Position numbers and translations under genes: made by a program. From NCBI GenBank assembly GCA_964035795.1, contig OZ038321.1:16113971-16177970 (forward strand): DNA of 64,000 bases, given 5' to 3'. The DNA is from Pterobdella sp. o SKG-2022. Lineage: Eukaryota > Annelida > Clitellata > Hirudinida > Piscicolidae. Positions 1 through 10,800 of this stretch are shown here, one piece after another. Position 1 is the first letter of the stretch, and every line of letters begins with the position of its first letter. The notes under the pieces were generated by a model. That model ran no database searches. It worked only from the letters and a program-made list of their open reading frames with translations, and was not told the DNA's origin.

Positions 1-3000
1 TTGAATCACTTTGATGCGATTACCCGCTAGATCCAAAATCGTGAGTTTGCACTGTCAAACAAATCTTGATTTTGAGCGAAAATGTCAAATGTCAAAAATG
101 AAAAAAAATCAATCAAAGAACAATGCGAAATTAATAATACATTTCAAATTTTCAACAAAGCAGATGTTCTGTTAAAATCAGGTGGACAAGCTAATACAAC
201 ATACATAATTTTTCAAACACGCGCGTTTTGACATGAACATCTGGACAAAAGCCATTATCGATGAAACATACTAAGTTTTGCAAGCCTTCAATTGTTTCGA
301 TTCCGTTATGACTAAGATAGAGCTGATCCAAGTTCACCAATGTATCCAAGTTTTCTATACGAACTATACGATTACTCTGTTGAGATAAATACAAATGATA
401 CTTTGCTTTTAATATAAGTCAAAATGATTATATAAATATGTATTAAAACTCCTACATAAATGTACTTAAAAACAAGAAATTTGTTTTAATTTTAAAATCT
501 TTATGCAGCATTATCTATTATTCCATTATTAAAAAGACATTGGTCCTGGGAATGACGTTAAACTGGACCGAAGAAGCGTGTCCAATTTGAGACTGCTTTC
601 CTGTTATAACCTGGATAACAATAGACTTCGGTAACAGGTATCGACAAACTGATATCCTGGTATCGTTGTCATTTGGCTTGGTGGAAGATCATTCTTTATT
701 GACAACGGCAAGGCAAACTGCCCAAGTGTGGGAACGGGGGTTCTTGAAATCCGATAGTTTCAAGTTGGACGTTAGCTTGGGCTGGTAGTTCTATGAAAAC
801 TTTGTTCCGACTAAAAATGGCTTTCATTAGCCGACTGCTGTATACCCCAGCTACTGGGACGCCTACAGCAGTATAATCTAATATGGATATTATTATTATT
901 ATTGTTTAAGAATAAAGGCAAACACCTGTAAACTGAGGACAGTGAGATTAGTTAAAGAAGATATGTTCTCAATAGCAGTGATTTTGTTTTTGCCAAGAAA
1001 CAAACTGTCTAACTTCACTAAAGAGTCAATATTTTCAATTTTCTGTTTAAATATCATTGTTTAAAAATATTTTTTAAATTAAATTGATTTTAAATTTGTA
1101 AAAAAAAAATAAAAACTTTTTTGAAGTACAATAGCCTGAAGCTAAAAGTAAAGACAACAAACATAAAGTATTTATTAAATGATACAAAGCTTTTTATAAG
1201 GCTAGCTTACATTATCAAGTGATAATGATCACTTGATAATGTAAGCTAGCCTCATGAAATCAATCAATAAAATCCTTTTTATAGCCCGTTTTCCTTTACC
1301 AAGGGTTGGGCTTTTTGAAAGTTCTATCTCGAAGTCGGCTTTTCCATTCAGAGCGATCGAGTGGATCCACACAAACCATGTCTAGCTTTCTTTTATCATT
1401 CGATATGAGCTCATTCCAAGTCTTTTTGGGCTTACCAGGCTTCTTGCAAGTATCTAAATCCAACTTTCGCATCTGAGAAATCCAACCCACGCTACGCTCT
1501 ACATGTTCGAACCACCTCATCTTGCTTGTACGAAGAACTACCTCAACATCCCGAATGCCAAGTTTTGAAAGGAATGAGTGAGAACAAACGATATCATTCG
1601 TTTTGATGTTGCACATCCAGCTAATCATGGCAAGGTCATTTCGTCTAAGGCAATTCAATGTGGAAACTGTTACGAGCCATGTTTTCAGCATCATGTAACA
1701 TAGCTCTTCTGACCCAGGTTGAATAGACACGACCTCTGGTCAATAATGATAGATGACGATTAGCAAGGAGTGGAAGAAGTTGGCGAAATTTAGCCCAGGC
1801 ACACTTACAACGTTTTATTGAAGCAAGCTCACATCCACCACCTGCAGATAGCATATCTCCAAGATAGCAGAACTCTGGGACAACTTCCAGTTTTTCATCA
1901 CCAATCATCACTTCCTTTACTAATCTCCCATCAACAGGCCATGCTGTACCAAAGCAACGAGCGCATCGGAAGTTAAAATCTGAAGTTAGAGGGCCTTTTA
2001 TGCTGCTGCATTTCTTGTGTACCCATTGCCTGCAGCCTCCACACTGAATAGCATTTCTACCCACACCTGCTTGGCATACACCACAAGGATATTTCCCAGG
2101 TTTTCTCAACACATCAAGGTTCGAACCAGAAACCATTAGCTTTGTCTTACACATATTCACCTTCAACCCCGTTTTCTCCATCTCCGATCTCCATGTTCTC
2201 AACTTCACTAATAGTTCATCCATGGACTGAGCACTTACCATCAAGTCATCAGCATACAAAATCTCAGGGGCAACCTGTACATAACTCCATAGATAAAGCT
2301 TCCAGCACAATAACAAAGCTTACATTATTAAGTGATAATGAAAAGCTTCTTGTCATTTAATAAATACTTAATGTTTGTTGTCTTTAATTTAAAAAACTTT
2401 TATGTTTTTACTAATAATTAAAAAGTACTTTATTTTTTATTCCAATAAATAATTAAAAAAACTGGAAAAAACCCTTATTTTGTTTGATCCCAGCTCGAGC
2501 AGGGTAAGATTAACCAGGCTTGAAAGATTGTTTATATGTGTGATTTTGTTTTGAACAAGAAACAGCTTTTCTAATAAAACAAGTCTCTCAAGGTTTTCTA
2601 TGGTGTGGATGAAATTGAAAGAAAGATCCAACACCCTGTCAATTTTAATTCAATCATTCATTCGTGAATAGTTTAATCTGGAACAATAGTATGGGGAACA
2701 AACACATTTGATAATGTAAGATTTTCTTACAAAAATCTTAGTGAATTTAGTTAAAAAAATACTTTGTGTTTGTTTCCCATACAATCTTTCATTGTACCAT
2801 TTTTATTTCTACACAAGAATGAATCAAATTGAAAAAAGCTCAGTTGAAAATAAAATTAAGTTTCATAAATAAAATATTTAAAAATAATATCATGTATACA
2901 CATAAATTAATTTTAAAAATTGAACTTTATTAAAAATAAATCCATTATAAATTAAAAATTTACTTCAGATTAATGAGGTCATAGAGGTTTTCAATCTTTG

Positions 3001-3587
3001 TTATTTGATTATCATATAAATCAAGGTCCTCCAAAGTGATGTTGGAAAGATTTTCTATACAAGTAATTAGATTTTGCCTAAGACATAATTGCTGCAAAAA
3101 ATCAGTAAATAAAATGTTAAACTATAAATATATAATTTTTTAAATATATGATAAAATTTAAATAAAATAATATTTTAAATATAACAGATGGAAAAACTAT
3201 TTACTCTTAAATTTGGCATATTCTCTAAGTTTTCAATCTTTCCAATTCTTTCGTGATTCAAGTCAATTTCCTTTAAAATTAAACACAAAATGCTTTAAAA
3301 GAAAAAGAAAGTCTATAGAAAAGTTACTATAGCATTTTCATCCGTTGGCTGAAGCTTGTTCACTGTTAAAACTCCCTCTTTACGGAAATTCATTTGAAAT
3401 TATAAAAAAATAAGTTTTAAGTATCAAGATTATTTGTCATATTTCAGTTTTATTAGTTTTTGTTGCTAATCAAAGTTGAAGAGAAGAATTTAGAAGTTTT
3501 ATTTCCGAAAAGTTTTTTGAAATAGAAATCATGAATACCTTTCGGTTCTAAATCTTTAATTGAAATAGTTTCAATTTTTTGCTCCAT
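1..3587 (-). CDS. PPP1R7: Protein phosphatase 1 regulatory subunit 7 (SDS22), 3' end outside window
   Basis: SDS22 is a leucine-rich-repeat scaffold that binds PP1 catalytic subunits in the nucleus and cytoplasm. Eight exons can be joined in frame on the minus strand: 3539-3587, 3328-3377, 3205-3270, 2964-3091, 2473-2635, 926-1042, 272-376 and 1-51. The start codon is at 3587-3585, giving MEQKIETISIKDLEPK. The repeats carry the 22-residue SDS22 pattern: DLNHERIGKIENL, LRQNLITCIENL, LDLSFNFIHTIENL, LELGSNKIRKIENI, LFLGKNKITAIENI and LYLSHNGIETIEGLQNL, then LDLAGNRIKVIQ at the window edge. Order and spacing match animal SDS22, so the missing part should be the last one or two repeats and the C-terminal cap. 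All junction phases agree. The intron between 1042 and 2473 carries a foldback element and a LINE fragment, and the intron between 376 and 926 carries a GC-richer repeat. The gene is divergent from the ADAMTS-like gene. Confidence 0.93.
533..905 (+). repeat. GC-richer interspersed repeat with (TAT)n tail, in an SDS22 intron
   Basis: This block differs sharply in composition from the surrounding AT-rich intron. It ends in a short ATT/TAT microsatellite at about 886-905 that looks like the 3' tail of a retrotransposed copy on the plus strand. It has no open frame of note. It resembles a LINE or SINE 3' untranslated part, but no coding portion identifies the parent family. Confidence 0.5.
1149..2386. 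mobile_element. Foldback (long inverted repeat) element split by a LINE fragment
   Basis: The sequence beginning at 1149 (TAAAGACAACAAACAT...) and running to about 1193 reappears in reverse complement at about 2341-2386, with few mismatches over about 45 bp. Inside the left arm, 1199-1252 is a perfect hairpin of two 25-bp arms with a 4-bp spacer. The right arm has a related half-hairpin at 2317-2348. The simplest reading is a non-autonomous foldback/MITE later invaded by the LINE fragment at 1262-2300. No convincing target-site duplication was seen. Confidence 0.6.
1262..2300 (-). mobile_element. Decayed non-LTR retrotransposon 3' part: RT end, PHD-like finger, C-terminal region
   Basis: Two overlapping minus-strand reading frames (2316-1645 and 1730-1296) give the C-terminal half of a LINE polyprotein. 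In order they encode the RT active-site strand YADDLMVSAQSMDELL, a Cys4-His-Cys3 PHD-like finger (CGVC, CGGCRQWVHKKC, CARC), the conserved FCYLGDMLSAGGGCE, and the terminal block RWFEHVE followed by PGKPKKTWNELI and DPLDRSEWKSRLR. A frameshift near 1690-1730 breaks it. The 3' end on the plus strand begins with an AATCAATCAAT run at about 1258. The copy is 5'-truncated and inside an SDS22 intron. Other pieces of the family lie at 46849-46945, 49198-49640 and 49740-50480. Confidence 0.85.
2689..2782. repeat. Small imperfect inverted repeat (MITE-like)
   Basis: The 18-bp arm at 2689-2706 (GTATGGGGAACAAACACA) recurs in reverse complement at 2765-2782 with one mismatch; weaker similarity extends outward on both sides. 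The loop contains TTGATAATGTAAG, the core word of the hairpins at 1199-1252 and 62401. It lies in the SDS22 intron upstream of the exon ending at 2964. Confidence 0.5.
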
Positions 3588-3832
3588 TGTGTTGTAAAAC
3601 TAATCACCTAAATGCGATTTGTTTATAGAAGAGAAGTAACAATAATTGATTTATTAAGATGTGAAAAAGAGTTTTGACATCGTATAAATAATAAACATAT
3701 GTTCTTAATTCTACAATTTAGCTGTATAAAAGCTTGGAAAGAAACGATTCTTAAAGAATTATTATTCGTCACATTAAAACTTTTTTCTTTTTAGTTTCAA
3801 TAATAATATTTAAATTGAATTAGAAGATTAAT
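3588..3832. promoter_or_regulatory. Short divergent intergenic region, SDS22 / ADAMTS-like gene
   Basis: Only 245 bp separate the SDS22 start codon from the start codon of the plus-strand ADAMTS-like gene, so any promoter elements and both 5' untranslated regions must share this interval, unless upstream non-coding exons exist. No TATA box or other motif stands out from the AT-rich background. Confidence 0.4.
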
Positions 3833-6800
3833 ATGGAACGTCTTTATAATATCACCATGTATTTTGTGATAGTTTTTTTATTTCAGGTTGCAAAATTTTT
3901 TTCACGTGTTTGATGAAAAAATAACTTCAAACTCATAAGAGATTTACAAATAAAACATTCTTCATTGAAAACGAACACTAAGCAGGAATATGGAAATGCA
4001 GAAATTTTCGGTTATGAAAAGATAAAGTCCATTTGGGTAGAAGGACCTCCAAGCCCGTGTTCCGTCACTTGTGGACAAGGTATTTTTATATAACTAGTTC
4101 ATTACACAAAGTTGATCATTGTTCAATATGAAATTATCTATTTGCTGAATTGATTCATAGTAAATTAAAATATTGGTAAATGATTTATAAACTTCAATAT
4201 TGAAGTTATCCTTTTGCTAACTCTTCAAGGACGTCCTCATTTTATGTTTTACTAAGTTGTTTCACCGAAGTTTTTAACTTTCAAATTCTTTAGAATTTAT
4301 TCTAATTTGGATTTTGAATTATATTTAAATGACAAAACAAAAAATTATTGTGTTCTTTGAATTCATAGACATTATTTATATTCTTTACTTTAAAAACACA
4401 ATTTATTTGAAAGAAGATTCACAGTGAAGACTATCGAGCTTAATTTGAAAAATTATTATTTTATCATCCCTATAATTATTCTTATCTATCGGTCGAAGCA
4501 TTCTATTTTAGAAATTCAAATAATTAATTTTTGACATAAGTTAAGCATGAAAAAAGCATGAATATTTATAAATAAAAATCTTGAATTTAATATTACTTTT
4601 TATTTCTGTTATATTTGAAAATGATGTTTTAAATACATTAATAATAATTTTAGTTGTATGATCAAAAATTCGAGAACATTTTATTTTTAAAAGATGTTTT
4701 ATGAATTCTTTCTCAGGGATAAAAATTAGCGAATATGTATGCAAAAACCCATATAATGAAGCTTTGGATGACAATTGTGACCCTAACAAGAGACCTCAAC
4801 GGGTAACTAGGCAGTGCAATATGGGAAGTTGTCTACCTGTGTCAGTTTCAATATATAATTATCAAATTCTAAAATTTAAAGATATTGATGTTTTTTAGAT
4901 GGGTGGTTGGTACCTGGAGTGAATGTTCTAAATCATGTGGTAGAGGTTACAAAATGAGAAAGGTTAACTGTGCTCTTAGAGGAAAAAACGGTACATACTC
5001 GTTCTTGAAAGATGTTTACTGCATAGCTCTTAAGCCACACAACACTATCACATGCCGTGAAACGGAATGTCCAGATTGGACTGTCGGTAAATGGAGTGAG
5101 GTTAAAAATACTAGTTTTAATATAAAAACAAGCAATATCTTGATTTGAAAAAAAAAAAAATAATAATAAATAAAAAAAAAAAAAAAATAATTATTATTAT
5201 TACTGGCTTTATAACTCACACACGATCGGTGTTTATTGGGGATTATTTTTCAGTGCTCTGCTACTTGTGGCAATGGGACAAGTTTCAGAGCTGTTGAATG
5301 TTCTTCAAATAATTCATGTGACCTGGACACAAAACCAGCTGTAACTAGAGATTGTTTTAAGGATCCTTGCATAAGTCTATTTTTTTTCGTTTCGAAATTT
5401 ATTCAATTTCAGTTTGCTTTAAACATTGGTAGACATTAAAGTGTCCAACACTACAGTTAAAAAAGAAATATCAGATGATACTAGAAAGCTTATGTGGGAT
5501 TATGAAGAGTTTTCTTTAAAACTAGATGATCCAGATGACCTAAAACGATTTATTACTTTAGAAGATTATGATAACATATTCAGGAAACATTTCAAAGAAA
5601 ATGATGAAGAAAATGTGAACAGAAATAAAAAGAATGCTAACAGTTCATTACAGAAAAGTAACTTTGACAATGGAAAAATAAAAAACTACCGCTATTTCCA
5701 AAAGGGTTCTGGTGATGGTGGTTTGATTTCTATTGTTATTGCAGATGATCAAACCATAGTTTACTTACTTGCTAATTCTAGTCTAAACTTAATATGTAAG
5801 AATCCTGATAATGAAAATATAAACTGGTATCATTATAATAAAGTGGTATCAAAAGAAGAAACATTAACTTTGTATAATGTTTCTTCTCAAGATAGTGGTT
5901 TGTATACATGTAAAAGAAGCAATATTCCATCAAAAGTTGCAATATCGGTGTTGCATGAGATAGCAGAAGAAATGCTACTCAAACCCACAACGATTTTAGA
6001 TCCGTTTGAAAACTACAAACTCGAACCTGTCTTCAACTTCAGTCTTCAATATTCAACCAGTTATGAAGTCCGATTTCCGTCTCCTAACCTCCATTCAAAT
6101 ACATTTTTTGATCAAGAAATAATATGTACAGTAAACACAAACAGGTTCTTAATGGTTCTAGATACTTCTTTTTGTAATTTCGATGAGCTTAGTGAGCAAG
6201 AATCGTCTGAAGATATTTATGTGTGGAAAAGCTCTAAATGGAGCGAGGTGAAAAATGAAAACTCAAAAATGAACATTTTAACAACGAATATGACTTTTTC
6301 AGTGTTCACAAAAATGTGTAGACAATGGTCTTGGAAAAAAAACAAGAGATATATGGTGTGAAACTATATCGGGACTAAAAGTTCATGATGAATACTGCTC
6401 ATACAATGTGAGTAAGAAAATACCAACAGAAATCCTTTGTCCCAAAAAAGCTTGTGAACCCCACTGGAAAACCGGTTCTTTTGGAGAAGTGAGATCTCGT
6501 TAAATAAACAATAGCTATCAAAAATATTTTCAAAACAATAAGTAAACAGCAAAACGATATAAAGCCTTTTTTTGATAGTTTTGCGATTCATCAAGTAATT
6601 TTTTGAAATGAGTTTTAAACTTATTTAGTGTGTAGGTGATTGTGGTCAATATGGAATGGCAAAAAGAGAAGTTTTATGTATTAGAGGTGTTGGGGAAGTG
6701 CTGGATGAAACGAACTGCAAACAAAGTGAAAGACCGCCTGAAATCGCGCCTTGCTACTTATTCTGTGACAGCAAAGGTATATAATATTTTTTTTGTTTTT

Positions 6801-6994
6801 TTTTAATACAAAAAAATCCTCAAGCTAAACAAATAGTGAGAGCTAAACTAATTTTCTAATTCTAAGTACTGAAATAAAAATTCTTTCTCGAAGTAAAATG
6901 TGTTGACGCGTATGAATGCAAGCTAATAGACCCTGTGGAACGATGCACAGATAAGAACAAAAAGTACTGTTGTCAAACATGTAGTCTCCACTAG
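3833..6994 (+). CDS. ADAMTS-like / papilin-like secreted protein: five TSRs, one Ig, PLAC
   Basis: This is a secreted matrix protein of the ADAMTSL/papilin type without a protease domain. Nine exons join in phase: 3833-3886, 3986-4079, 4717-4841, 4899-5100, 5254-5374, 5433-6247, 6303-6488, 6629-6776 and 6894-6994, about 610 residues. Exon 1 encodes a hydrophobic signal peptide (MYFVIVFLFQ). TSR domains follow: WVEGPPSPCSVTCGQG; WVVGTWSECSKSCGRGYK; WTVGKWSE joined to CSATCGNG; then, after the Ig domain, WKSSKWSE joined to CSQKC; and WKTGSFGE joined to CVGDCGQYG. The Ig-like domain is in exon 6, with LNLICK, NWYHYNK and DSGLYTCK. The last exon is a six-cysteine PLAC domain (CVDAYECK to YCCQTC) ending in TAG. 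TSRs are split by introns just after WSE. Exon 6 also codes for about 120 charged, low-complexity residues with no known fold. Confidence is high for the class and low for a specific orthologue. Confidence 0.88.
5147..5205. repeat. A-rich / TAA simple repeat
   Basis: Long A runs mixed with TAA and ATT units lie in the intron between exons 4 and 5 of the ADAMTS-like gene. It is low-complexity and no gene reading is intended. Confidence 0.9.
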
Positions 6995-7811
6995 AAGTCA
7001 TGACACCATGAAAAACATTAGACAACTATTTTAAACATCATATAGTCTATGAACAATAAACATTATTACGCGGATCTTTTATATGGTTTCCTTGAAAAAA
7101 CTATTTATTCAGCTACTTGAAAATTTGTTTTTACGAAATCTTTGGATGTTTTACTTATTATATTATAATGAAAACAAACTTGCATGAAAAATTTGATTTA
7201 CAATTAAGTGGAAAAAATGTTTATAAACAATGAACCATCTAAATGGAATTATTTCAAAAAATCTTTTCTTATTTTAAAAATTCTCATAAACTAATCTGTT
7301 ATAAAACAACCATTGTATTTATTTATTACATCTGGGTCCGCTATTAACGAGTATACTTAATATCCATCTTAGACTTGATTTATTTTTGTTTACTAGTGGG
7401 AAAATATTTTTCCAAATTAATATATCCTTTTCAAGCTTGTTTTATAAACGTTGAAAAGTATAATTTTTATTCATTAAAACTTTTCAAGATATAGAAAAGT
7501 TAAAATCATCTTAATATGCTGAAATTCATTTTATTGTCTACTTAAGAAGTCACATAGATGTTAAAGCTTATGTTGAAAGTTGAAAATGTTTAAATTAGTA
7601 TATAACTGTATGAAAAGCTAGCATCAACTAATCGTTGAATTTAAAATATATTAACTCAAGTAGAAATAAGCTAAAAAGGTTTTAAAATAATTGATAAAAC
7701 GCCATATGAATGGCTTAAGACACTACCAAAGAAATATTTTAATCTATCATGAAAAATACCACTCCAAAATATAACTTTTGATAGAAAGATAAAAGAAAAA
7801 AAAGTTTGCGA
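6995..7811. other. Convergent intergenic region, no gene seen
   Basis: This 817-bp AT-rich stretch lies between the 3' ends of the ADAMTS-like gene (plus) and laminin alpha (minus). It must hold both 3' untranslated regions. No open frame, repeat or structured element could be supported. Confidence 0.6.
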
Positions 7812-10800
7812 CTAATTACACCCTGACAAAGCGTTCTTGACTTCGGGAGACTGTGTTATGAAGATGACAACATCATTTATAATGCATCTTTGTATGCACC
7901 CGCTAAGACTGTTGCCAGAAAAGAGGTTTGGAATTGACCACGTCGGCTCTACAATGGTATTGGTTGAATAGTTAAATTTCAATGATCAAATTATACGTGT
8001 CCTAGTTTTAATTTTTCAAATTTTCAAGGATCTCAAATCAAATAAAAAAATTGAAAATTCCATTTAATTAAATTTTTCATAATATTTATGAAATTAAATG
8101 TAAGTGTTTTTTTTTGCTGAAAATATAATTTAGGCTAACCCTTAACTCCTCCTAAATAGATGGGAACGCTCAAAGGAAAAGTGAAAGTAGAACCGTTGAA
8201 TGTTTTTCTCAGTTTATATGTTTCATCCACTGTTATAGTAATTGCACTTGTTTCTATATTAAGTTCAACTGAATGAAATTGATTATTGCAAGCATCAAAA
8301 GCTGTTTTGAAAGCATCTGTTAATAACACAAATGGTTCCGTTGCTGATCCAATCACCAGTTGAAACTGTCAAATGAAAAAATAAACTTAAAATCTATATT
8401 AAATGCTTGAAAGGTTTTTTAATGTATTTAACTAGGCTTCACCTCTCCATTGACCAGTGAAAGAGCCACGAACGACGAGGCAGACGACCAAGCCACCATT
8501 AGAACTCCGTCTTGAGACAAGGTTTTGAAAGTCAAAGAAATTTTGAAAGTGGGAGCCACATTATAAACGTTATTTGGATTGTAGGCATCAGAAGCTCTGA
8601 CATAGCTGTTTGAAGATGTCATCAACATACCTAACTGCTTACTTACTGCGCATAAACTTACTCCAACTTTCCGGATTATTTTGCTGTTTCAAAATTTATA
8701 TGATTTTATTCATTTCTATTGAAATAATAATATTGATAATTAAATAAAAACAAAACCTTTGTGGAAACTCCATTATGTTATAGTTGCGGAACTGGATGGA
8801 CATGCTGGAGACACAGCCCTTCAGGGAGGTCTTGCCGATCTGTGGCGCGTATTTACTACTTTTTAGACTTATCTATTCAAAAAATTTATGTCTTAGTTAA
8901 GACTTAATCAATTAAGTAGAGCTTATATAAGTTTTATGCGTACAGTTGTAGCTAAAATATTGATTTTTATTTTTCCGTCATTTGACACATTTTATATGAT
9001 ACAAAAGAAAGTTAATTAATACTTACGGGAACTGACGGAGGAAACAAAGTAATATTTGAAGGAACCCCTCCAACATAAAGGGGTGAATTTATGATGAAAT
9101 TCGTCATTGGCAAACGAACGCTGGAATCCTGATTGTTGCTATTGAAATCTACGGAGTCCTCCACCAGTATTGCCAAAAAGTCACCAACTCGAAAAACTAG
9201 AAGCTAAATTTAGGATTTATACATTTAAAAAATTCATTTGTTTGTGTATTTTTTTTAATTTTACCTTTAAAACATTCTAAATTCAACATTCAATTTTATA
9301 CAACACAATTTTTTACTGTACAATTTTATACTGCACAAAATCTCACCGAATGCCAGTTTCCATCGTAATAGGTTTTCTTGGAGATTACAGACTTTGGTAC
9401 ATTCGAATTCATTAGCAGAACATTGATAAATCCTTTATGAAGATAGATAGCATAATAATCAGTGAGGAATGAAGTGGCCGAGTTAGCAACATAGATTAGT
9501 AAGCCATCTGGTTGTATAGACTTGAACTTGAACTGAAAGACAAAGCTGTAATATTGGATAGTTTGGTTTTCAAACATAAAAAGTTTTTTATTTGAATTAT
9601 TATTCCTGATTACTTCAATGAGCTTTTTATATTTTTTCGGAAATATACATGGCTGAAAACTAGAAACATAGCTCGAAAAAATTTTTTGAAACGTAATACT
9701 AAACATTAACTATTTTCATCATAAACATGTCGATAACATTGATAAGCAACACTTACTCATGCAAAAAATTATTTTCTTGACCAACAATGCTATACTGTAA
9801 AAAACTTTCAGTTTGTTCTCCAAAGTTGAAGGTATCTTCCCCATAAAAGTTAGTGAGTGTTGGTGGTGAAACACACGTGAGGTGGGTGGGTGTGGTGGGA
9901 CATGGATCACAAGGTGGTTTGATCACTTGCCTGGGAACCATGAGACCACTCAAATCTACTTGCCTAGAGTTCGATGGAGTCAGCACTCCAGTGTTCATGA
10001 ATGGAACTTCTCTTTAAAATATTTTTATTAAAGTTAAATATCTTTATTCCAAGATTATTTTGATAAAAATGATTGAATTTTGCTTACACATCGTTGAACT
10101 TTATAATTTCTATTCCACCAAGAAATGATGTTTCTACGGGAATGACAATTGTATCGAGACTGACAGATGAAGGCACTCCACCTAAGAAGACGTTGTTGTC
10201 TCGTAGTTTCATGAATGAATCCATGTTCATAATTCCTACATTCGTTTCCAAATTGTCAACTTTCAATCGGGGACTGTTGGTCAAATTTTTAATCGACTAC
10301 AATGTGGTTGAATTTTTGGTGAAGCTTGAAAGAGAAAATGAAATCTTTGTAATATTAGCTCTAAACTTTAATTAAAATTATAAAATTTTTAGACTTTGAA
10401 AAAAGAAAATCATCAGGAAAACGATATTCTTTATTGATATAAAAGAGAAAACCTGTTAACAAATCCGAAATGGAGAGAAACCCGATGTACTCTGCCATCA
10501 GCCAGATTGAGATTGCTAGTTTTTAGTGGCGTTTGAACACCTTTTCCTTGGTTGAAAAGCACAAAAATGTCTCCGTTATATAAAGCAACGTATAGAAATG
10601 TGTTCAAATCCTGCATTTATAAAAATTTAATTTAAATGTTATTTTGAATAGTACTTTTTTATCAAACTGTATTTTCATTAAGAACATGCTAACATTTGAG
10701 CTTTGCTGGAGAAGAGAATAAAAAATTAGACCGCTTGGTTTAGTTGTAATAAAAGTGAAGTCAATGGTTTGAATGGGTGATAATTTAGACAGGTATGTTA

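Noticed and set aside
8135..8137. Laminin stop codon at the end of the LG5 exon ORF
   Set aside because: A donor at GGA|GTTAAG before the stop and a matching exon at 7812-7946 complete LG5 with its cysteine motif.
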